In this document: one piece after another, positions 57,500 to 64,000 of the stretch | Layout: every line of letters begins with the position of its first letter | Position numbering within the stretch: position 1 is the first letter of the stretch | Source of the DNA: Rostrohypoxylon terebratum | Lineage: Eukaryota; Ascomycota; Sordariomycetes; Xylariales; Hypoxylaceae | Direction of reading: 5' to 3' | DNA length: 64,000 nucleotides | NCBI GenBank assembly: GCA_022497145.1 | Contig: MU385856.1 | Span: forward strand, 496,001 to 560,000 | The notes under the pieces: model-generated | Seen by the model: the letters and a program-made list of their open reading frames with translations, nothing else | Databases searched by the model: none | Told to the model about the DNA's origin: nothing | Translations under genes and position numbers: made by a program

Positions 57500-58391
57500 T
57501 TTGGTTTGGTAAGTAAAGACTTTCCCCCTTTTCTATACTACTTTGATTCTGAGTATTGAGTATCCTCTCCTTAACCTGGGCATGGGTGTCATTGGTTGGA
57601 GACTAGGGGAGTGGGCGAGTGAGTTCGCAACCTGGCAGCCATATCTAATGATTCATATAGCACTTTGTATTTCTCATGAAACAATATTCTGATCGACGTA
57701 GGTAAATGTCATATGATATCTTAATACTGCATGGAGTATGAGAGGTTGAATTTGATAACTCCTAAGTACTAGTCCCCAATTCGTTTGTGGTGCTCTATTA
57801 TGCAGTTTGTGAGGTGTGAAAGAAACCTTAAACCCTATAAGATAAGAGATAATACTATATCAGGTACATATATAGCCTTTTAATGCGATTAGGCAGCTAT
57901 ATTAAAGTTTCGATCTTGAAAGTTTGCACCGATTAATAAACCTGCCATATTGCGAAAACAAACCAATTACATGCTAAAGTGAAAAAAGCATGTTTCAATT
58001 CGACTATAGTTGTTCTGAGAGATTTGAGATATGTAATAGAATTATAACAGAATTAACAGTAAACGTAAACGGAGAGTATGAATGATCTTTTAGCTGACGT
58101 CAGTTGCAACAAACCAATTGAACCTTGAAGAGTTTTAGTTTTAGGTGGGGTTCAAGGTACGTTCCCTAGTACCCTTGTTCGCGCACGGGCCACTTTTTCA
58201 ATTTTCTATCCGCCTCTACCTACGCCATTGAAACTTTTTTTTTATCGAGAAAGCTTTAATCATTTTCAACCCACTTTAAGAATTGCGATCCCGTATTTTA
58301 CGAGAATTGACGCGGCGACGAGCGCTCCTGACACATAAGCTTCTCCTTTGTTCTATATTACAAAACATAACCGCCGCCAGAGTCCAGCAGC
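57500..58391. promoter_or_regulatory. Divergent TRM732/TIM23 promoter region
   Basis: 892 bp between divergent start codons, strongly AT-rich in the middle (57770-58100). TGACGTCA at about 58094-58101 (TAGCTGACGTCAGTTG) is a perfect palindromic CRE/ATF-type site. Nothing else is recognised. Confidence 0.5.
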
Positions 58392-59045
58392 ATGACAATT
58401 TGGGATGCGCTCACCGGACGAAAGTCCTCCCAACAATCGTCGTCCTCCACGCCGAGCTCCACATCGACGCCCGCGCCAACCGATACCCTCACGCCAACAC
58501 CCCATAACCCACAGGATGTTCAAGGCATAGATTCCTTTTTGAAAAGTTCCGCCTTTGCCGACCCATCTCTACTACATCCTCTAGCAGGTTTAGACAAGGA
58601 GGGACTAGAATACTTGAGTTTAGAAGATTCCGCCCTGTCAGACCTTCCCGGCGCACAATCGGCGATTCCTTCCCGAGGCTTCAGTGACGACTTATGTTAC
58701 GGAACCGGCATTACATATCTAACAGCGCTATCAATAGGAGGTGCATGGGGGCTTCAAGAGGGCCTTAGGAGATCCGCAGGCCAACCACCGAAGTTGCGTT
58801 TGAACTCGGTTCTTAATGCCGTAACACGAAGAGGACCATTCTTGGGCAATTCTGCTGGCGTCGTTGCCATTACTTACAATTGCTTCAACTCGGGCATTGG
58901 TTATATAAGGGGGAAGCACGACGCGGCGAACACCATTGCAGCGGGTGGTTTAAGTGGAATGTTGTTCAAGAGTACGCGGGGAGTCCGACCAATGTTGATA
59001 TCAGGAGGTATTGTAGCTTCGATAGCGGGAGCATGGGCGGTATGA
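58392..59045 (+). CDS. tim23: Tim23, presequence translocase channel subunit
   Basis: An intronless frame of 217 residues, the normal Tim23 length. The N-terminal half is hydrophilic, Ser/Thr/Pro-rich, and corresponds to the intermembrane-space receptor domain. From about residue 100 the protein has the four hydrophobic segments of the Tim17/Tim22/Tim23 family (GTGITYLTALSIGGAWGLQE, GNSAGVVAITYNCFNSGIGY, HDAANTIAAGGLSGMLFKST, LISGGIVASIAGAWAV). The family PRAT signature with Arg, Asp and a GxxxG-like pair is seen around GYIRGKHDAANTIAAGGLSG. Tim23 forms the TIM23 complex in the mitochondrial inner membrane with Tim17, Tim50 and the PAM motor and imports presequence proteins. Confidence 0.95.
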   Translation: MTIWDALTGRKSSQQSSSSTPSSTSTPAPTDTLTPTPHNPQDVQGIDSFLKSSAFADPSLLHPLAGLDKEGLEYLSLEDSALSDLPGAQSAIPSRGFSDDLCYGTGITYLTALSIGGAWGLQEGLRRSAGQPPKLRLNSVLNAVTRRGPFLGNSAGVVAITYNCFNSGIGYIRGKHDAANTIAAGGLSGMLFKSTRGVRPMLISGGIVASIAGAWAV

Positions 59046-61163
59046 AACACAAACGATTCCTTGGGCGGCCATCGCTAACTTTCATTAGATTACCCGACAA
59101 GTTTTACTCGCTCCAAAGACTACAGGGCACGAGCAACATCTTTAAATGCAGTAATGTCTGCTTAATGTTTGACAAATTAATTCTCGGCTCGACCTTGAAA
59201 CTGGGGACCCGGAAACGATTGTATGATATCACACCCGGATGAGGCTATGTGCCATACGATATTTCGGTACAGTTGGGTGAACAAAATCGCCGAGTTAGGT
59301 GCGAACCCATAGACGATCTCTCCTCCGGCTAGGCAAAGTGTAAAAATAGGCGGTCAAGTGCATAGAAAGCATCTACGTTGGTGGATTGGTAGGCGTTTAG
59401 TCATACGGGACGAACGGAATTGAATTCTCAATTTTGGACAACCTTTGAAGTCTTAATTACTATTGCCCGCGGATGTACTACGACGTGTGACGTTACCTAA
59501 GCGGCGAAAGGAGGATTTATCGGTAGGCGTCTACGGTTGATGTTGAAACAGGGCTAATGCTTACACCTCCTGGCATTCGTTTGCTCCGTCCATCTATTAA
59601 TACACTGCGCCAACATGGTATTTCCCTTGGTTTATTTCGTCGACTCATAGTTGGATTTGGATCCAGATCCACGATTAGATATCGTCATGACTAGCGACTT
59701 TTATTCTAATTTATTTTGCTAATTTCATAATAGGCAGTCATCTAGTACCTAAGCCTTAAGGCTTAAGGACAGAAGCACCAGTGCGGTAGCATCCAATAAG
59801 ATTTTCCAACAAGCACTTCCAGACAAGAGAAATTTACTCCTAACATACTCGGGTATGTGGGAAGTTTTATACTCAAAATCTGGAACTGGGTACGATTTTG
59901 AAATCATTTTCGCGTGGGAATTTCCTATTATCTTACACTTGGGGTTGTCTGGGATCCATTGACTTGAGCAATGGATGCGCGTTATCGGCAAGCGCTTCAG
60001 CCAACACGGCCGCTGGGCTGAATCGCAGTCAATGAAATCTCTATGGTTTCCGACATTCTGTGCTGGGGCTATCACATCGACAATTGTACGAAGGCCATGC
60101 CTCTCAGGCCGGCTCTCCTCGACACTTCAACTTCATCAATAACCCCACCCAAATGTCTTTAAGCTCCCTGTGACTGTGTTATTTCGCCCCCGAAAATTTG
60201 AACAACCAAAGGTTCGATTCAGAATCAAACAACATGATATATATATCACTCTAACAAAACACAGGTTAGTAAGCCCAGAGCGAAGCAAACAGTCACATCG
60301 AGGCAATGCTCAAGTGCAAACAAACCAAAAATAGAAGTCGTACATGACGACTCTTATATATAGAGGCAGTTTGTTTTCGTTTCATGACACTTGAGCACCT
60401 CCGCCTGTCTTTGTCTATGGTGTTGTGGAAGTTATACCAGTGGTGGCGCTTGGTTTGCGGTTGTACACTGAAAGTATCGTTGGTTTGGGACAATGTCGGA
60501 CAGGCAGAAGAACAAAATATCGTTGATGCGCTGTCTTCAGGTGTCGTTCACCAGCCATTGCTCCATTCTGTGTCGAGGTTGAGATGATTGTTCCAATCCT
60601 AGTAGGGGAATGACAGGCTTTCATATATCCATCTGCGTTACAATGTAAATCTGCGACCAACCACAACACTCGTTTGTGTTGTTTCAAAATGCTTAGTTTG
60701 ACGTCGATTAAATAGGTTTATAAGTACATACTAGGTAGACTTATTAAAGGTTACTACCTACCTAGTAGGTAGCAACAAACAATTCCACTCCTTTCCCATA
60801 ACTTTCGCACAATTTTTAGGGGTGTATCTTTGAGAAGGAGGTCTCCGTGTCCAGCCAGATGAACCAAATGAACACCGAGTCATAATGCACTGTTCTTTCC
60901 TCGAGGAGCTACCTACTTAGCAAGATTAGGTAAATTTGGAATTTTACTAATTGTTCTTCGCACCTACCTACTTCCACCTTTACTTTATCAATCTGCAAAC
61001 TCTCAACTGTGGTTCCTGCCATTTAAGCCAGACCGCAAACTTACCTACTAGGCCACTGCCTACTTATCCCCGTCCCATCGTTATTCATCACATACCTAGG
61101 TATCTTCTACGTACCTACTAGTAGAAAAACTAGACGTACCCGTGACGACAAACCAAGGCCAAC
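59046..61163. other. Intergenic, no gene recognised
   Basis: About 2.1 kb downstream of TIM23. Short frames on both strands (for example minus 60075-59749) lack domain features. A CTACCTACCTAGTAGGTAG palindrome lies at about 60755-60773 with further CCTACTA repeats to 61120. Confidence 0.55.
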
Positions 61164-61280
61164 ATGTGCTGCTGGGACGTTGAAGACGTCCACCTCGAAG
61201 AGGAGGAGCGCGGGCGACAGCGAGGAGCCCGCCAGTATGTATGGGATGGGAGTAGATGGATTTCGCTGAGAAGAGATACC
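61164..61280 (+). CDS. Possible first exon of a small charged protein
   Basis: ATG 61164 opens 39 codons (MCCWDVEDVHLEEEERGRQR, then ending WISLRRDT) that run to a perfect donor GTAAGTACC at 61281. The composition, with an acidic patch, Arg clusters and aromatic YVWDGSRW, looks coding. I could not find a convincing second exon: acceptor CTATAG at about 61319 gives a 39-nt intron and 32 more codons to a stop, which is short. It may instead be a uORF in a long leader of the gene at 61853, or chance. Confidence 0.35.
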
Positions 61281-61852
61281 GTAAGTACCACTTTTCCTCT
61301 CTAGTCATGATACCTATAGTACAGTACAGCACAGTACGGTGGTGGTTTGCGAGTTGCAAGTGTCTCTCGCTGGCCTAAGCGCGCCACTTATACCGTTGCG
61401 ATATTCTTGCATTAGAGCAAACACGGGAAGGCGATTCTCAAGTCATAGACACCTCGAGCTTTGGGACCGCAAGATCAGAATGAGATGAACCATCTTTACC
61501 TTTTATTTGCTCCTAATTGGCCACACAAGTACCTAAGTAGGTACATGTATTGGTTATTTGGCACTGGTTCATCTTTTCTCTCTTGCACTTTCCACTTACA
61601 TTTACATCCCGGTCCAAGCTTCTACACTTGATTGCGCCTTCCCGGAGTCACACAACTAAACCACTGGTGTATAATTCTGCCACCCTCTTCTTTGAAGGAA
61701 AGGACTAGTCGACCCGACTGCTGTGCGGGAGATTATTCCTAATCAGTATTATAATTTATTTTCTCCAAACCTTGTATTTAACAGTCACTGCCCATCTGCA
61801 GACTGTTCTCCATACAACAACCACCTGACCACCTGACCACACACTTCTCACC
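61281..61852. other. Leader/promoter region of the Pro/Gln-rich gene
   Basis: About 570 bp before the ATG at 61853, with GTACCTAAGTAGGTAC near 61529-61544 and a CT/CA-rich segment ending CACTTCTCACCATGG at the start codon. Confidence 0.5.
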
Positions 61853-63305
61853 ATGGGTGTTCACCCCAAAAGTCCCAAGCCTGAAGATAGCAAAGACCCT
61901 AAAACCAAGCAACGTTCATCCTCATCTTCTTCCTATCCTTCAACTTCCACCTCTAAAACAACCACTTCTTCTGGTCACCACAAGCCCACTGCCCGCGACA
62001 CAAAGGAGATCCCTGTGTGCAAGCCCGCCGCGACTGCACCTGGTAATCAGGCCAAAGTCAAAACCACTACTACCTCTCCTCAATCGACCTACCAGAAATC
62101 CGGACCTGGATTTGATCAAACCGTCAAAAACATTCCTGGCGTCGGTCTAGTCTACAACGACAACCAGAGCCGCCCTAACCCCACTCACGGTGTCAATCCT
62201 GCCTCTGGTCCACAGCCGCAACTAGGTCATCAATTCCCCGGAGCCGCGCCGCCTCAAGTCTTGCCACCCGGCTTCACCCAGAAGCAACCTCAGGCTGTTC
62301 CTCAATTCGCATCTCCCGCAGGTCACCAGCAAGCCCCAGCAATGGCCTACGCCAGTTTCATGCCCAACCAGGGCCAGCACTTCCAACCTCCTGTGCCTGA
62401 CACTACTTATGGCCCTATCCCGCATACCTATCACCCTCGTTTCGACAACGGCAATGTTGCTGCCGGTCAGTACGTGACAATTGAGGGTCACCTTTACCAG
62501 GTTGTTGGAACTGCGAACGCCCAGGAGGGCGCTCCGGCGTCAATCCAATACGTACCCGTGCCCGTTCAACAGGTATCTGCTATTCTCGCTCGAGACTCAC
62601 CAATCGTCTTGCCCATTGCTCAACCAGCTACATGCTATGCTATCCATCAGGGCTCATCCCAGCCTATCTATTACGTCCAGAATGCAAGTCTCAGATGAAC
62701 TTTAAGTGAAGACACCAGACGAAAGAATGCGCACTTCCGCACTTCGTGTTTCAGAAAGCGATTTTCTCTCTAAGGCTTCTTTTTTCGTTACTTGCACTTG
62801 TTCTAAACTCACCTTGTCTCAAGACTGAAGCTAATATTTTCTGATTCAATAGGCCTCTGGCGTCGCTGGCGCCCCGATTGTTCTTCAGCAGCAGCAAGGT
62901 GGTCAGCAGCCTATCTACGTCCAGGGACAGGCCGGTCTGCACATCGCTCAGCCGACTCCGGTAACCACTCAGCCCGGCGCATTCGCTCCCATGGTGGGCG
63001 CGCCCCAAGCAGCCGGAATCGGCATGCCTGGCGCTTTCCCTGCAAGCGCTGCTCCGGACGTCATGGGAATTGGCAAGACCGGAATGGAAGTCCAGCTGGA
63101 GCAATACCATACGGCTCTGAACAACAAGGCCCTTGAGGGCCAGGACATCGCCCCCGCCGATCCCGACCCGTCTCGCATGTACTACTGCCGTGAGCTTGAT
63201 GGCGAGTGGACTCTCCGCAACCGCTTCGGTATCGACAACATGGGCGACTGCCGTTGGTACGTCCTGCCTGGTGGCATTTTCTATGCTGTCCGATTGGCCG
63301 ACTGA
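61853..63305 (+). CDS. Pro/Gln-rich protein of unknown function
   Basis: Exons 61853-62683 and 62853-63305 encode 427 residues. I do not recognise the family. Residues 1-75 are Lys/Ser/Thr-rich; 90-190 are rich in Pro, Gln and Gly; 195-300 contain YVTIEGHLYQVV and a QPIYYVQN segment repeated as QPIYVQGQ across the intron. The C-terminal 70 residues look folded (MEVQLEQYHTALNNKALEGQ, MYYCRELDGEWTLRNRFGI, CRWYVLPGGIFYAVRLAD). No signal peptide or membrane segment is seen. The only join that keeps both reading frames uses donor GCAAGT at 62684 and acceptor TTCAATAG at 62852, a GC-AG intron of 169 nt. Without splicing the protein would end at 281 residues (NASLR). The ATG context CACCATGG is strong. 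Confidence 0.7.
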
Positions 63306-64000
63306 AGGGTGCCAATGTACATTCCGGTAAGATTGGTCCATGCGTCTACAGTGCGCACAGATTAGCTAATGGCTCCAGACTACTCTACTCGAGTTTTTAT
63401 CATATGCACAGCCTTGGTTTATTTCTGTGAAACTAGTCGTTTTCCCGATGGTTTCTGTCAACCCGTAAGTTTCATAGAGTGATCGACGACAACATTTGCT
63501 GACATAAATACAAGGCACTGTTACTCGCCTCACGATACGGTATCAAGGGAAGACATCTCTATCTTGAGGGCTGAGTAAGTGAGCCCAAATTTCAAAACCC
63601 ATGAATGCTAGATAACTAACCTATCTCCCATGCAGATGTCAGATACAACCTCCAGGGCATCGTACGACAGACACGCAGTGGATATGGGTTGGCCGGACTG
63701 GGTGGTTCTTTGCTTATTGCTTTCTCCTATGAAGATTCGTTTCCTGTATTTCCGAAGATTCCCCCTGAATTGCGTTAGGACCACACCGTACTGGCATGTT
63801 CTTCGGAAAGGTGTCCGATGGTCATCTAGCCATACGCTGCTCCCGAAAAATTCCTTTCCGGTAGTACACAGAAGGAGTTAGGGTGATTTACTCGTACTCT
63901 TGCATGGTGTTTTACGTGATCACACTCCTGGGGAGAACGTGGCCTATAAATAGGGATCATAGCTAGTGAATGAATCCTGAACGATGATTATGCGAGATGT
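63306..64000. other. Intergenic to window end
   Basis: About 700 bp after the Pro/Gln-rich gene. No gene is recognised; the short frames have no supporting features. Part is presumably the 3' UTR of that gene. Confidence 0.55.

Noticed and set aside
59749..60075. 108-codon minus-strand frame downstream of TIM23
   Set aside because: No motif, no splice signals and no clear start context.

Overview
The window is nuclear DNA of a filamentous ascomycete (Pezizomycotina; I infer Sordariomycetes). The evidence is short GT-AG introns (about 42-170 nt) in most genes, one gene per promoter with 0.3-8 kb spacers, a nuclear intron-containing tRNA-Ile, and a set of fungal families (Hos4-type ankyrin protein, Mss51, Sip3/Lam, DUF3074, Trm732, CENP-B-type regulator). 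I see no bacterial operons, phage, CRISPR array or intact transposon. All exon structures below were worked out by hand from reading frames, splice signals and remembered family conservation; none was checked against RNA or a database.

Layout. 1-388 (-): 5' part of a secreted Cys-rich, CFEM-like protein, cut by the window edge. 2957-7685 (-): large ankyrin/coiled-coil protein of the Set3C subunit Hos4 type. 9623-10661 (+) AlkB-homolog-6 dioxygenase and 10681-11730 (-) Dfg10/SRD5A3 polyprenol reductase, tail to tail with 19 bp between stop codons. 12.2-12.4 kb: an unexplained charged coding fragment. 13468-15009 (+): APH-fold phosphotransferase. 17135-18732 (+): DRG1/Rbg1 GTPase with two 21-nt coding microexons. 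18.7-26.8 kb: an 8-kb gene-free tract rich in microsatellites and short TAGGTACCTA-like palindromes. 26805-28672 (+): CENP-B-type HTH regulator. 30889-34544 (-): PXA-domain protein with a 1.55-kb intron. 35325-36910 (-) Mss51 and 37459-41473 (+) Rse1/SF3B3 are divergent. 41727-42631 (-): intracellular LysM protein with Cys-rich N-terminus and UBA-like tail. 43453-47694 (+): Sip3/Lam BAR-PH-VASt protein. 48171-48276 (-): tRNA-Ile(AAU). 49559-51748 (+): DUF3074 START-like protein. 52303-57499 (-): Trm732/THADA, nine exons. 58392-59045 (+): Tim23. 61164-61280: possible small first exon. 61853-63305 (+): Pro/Gln-rich protein apparently using a GC-AG intron.

The genes are mostly unrelated housekeeping functions (chromatin, splicing, tRNA modification, ribosome-associated GTPase, dolichol synthesis, mitochondrial translation and import, ER-plasma membrane sterol contact) and do not form a pathway cluster. 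The most interesting points are about gene structure and domain combination: the 1.55-kb intron, the microexons, the overlapping start codons of the Hos4-like gene, the GC-AG intron, the out-of-frame competing donor in the AlkB gene, and the Cys-rich/LysM/UBA-like architecture. I found no convincing new multi-gene system.
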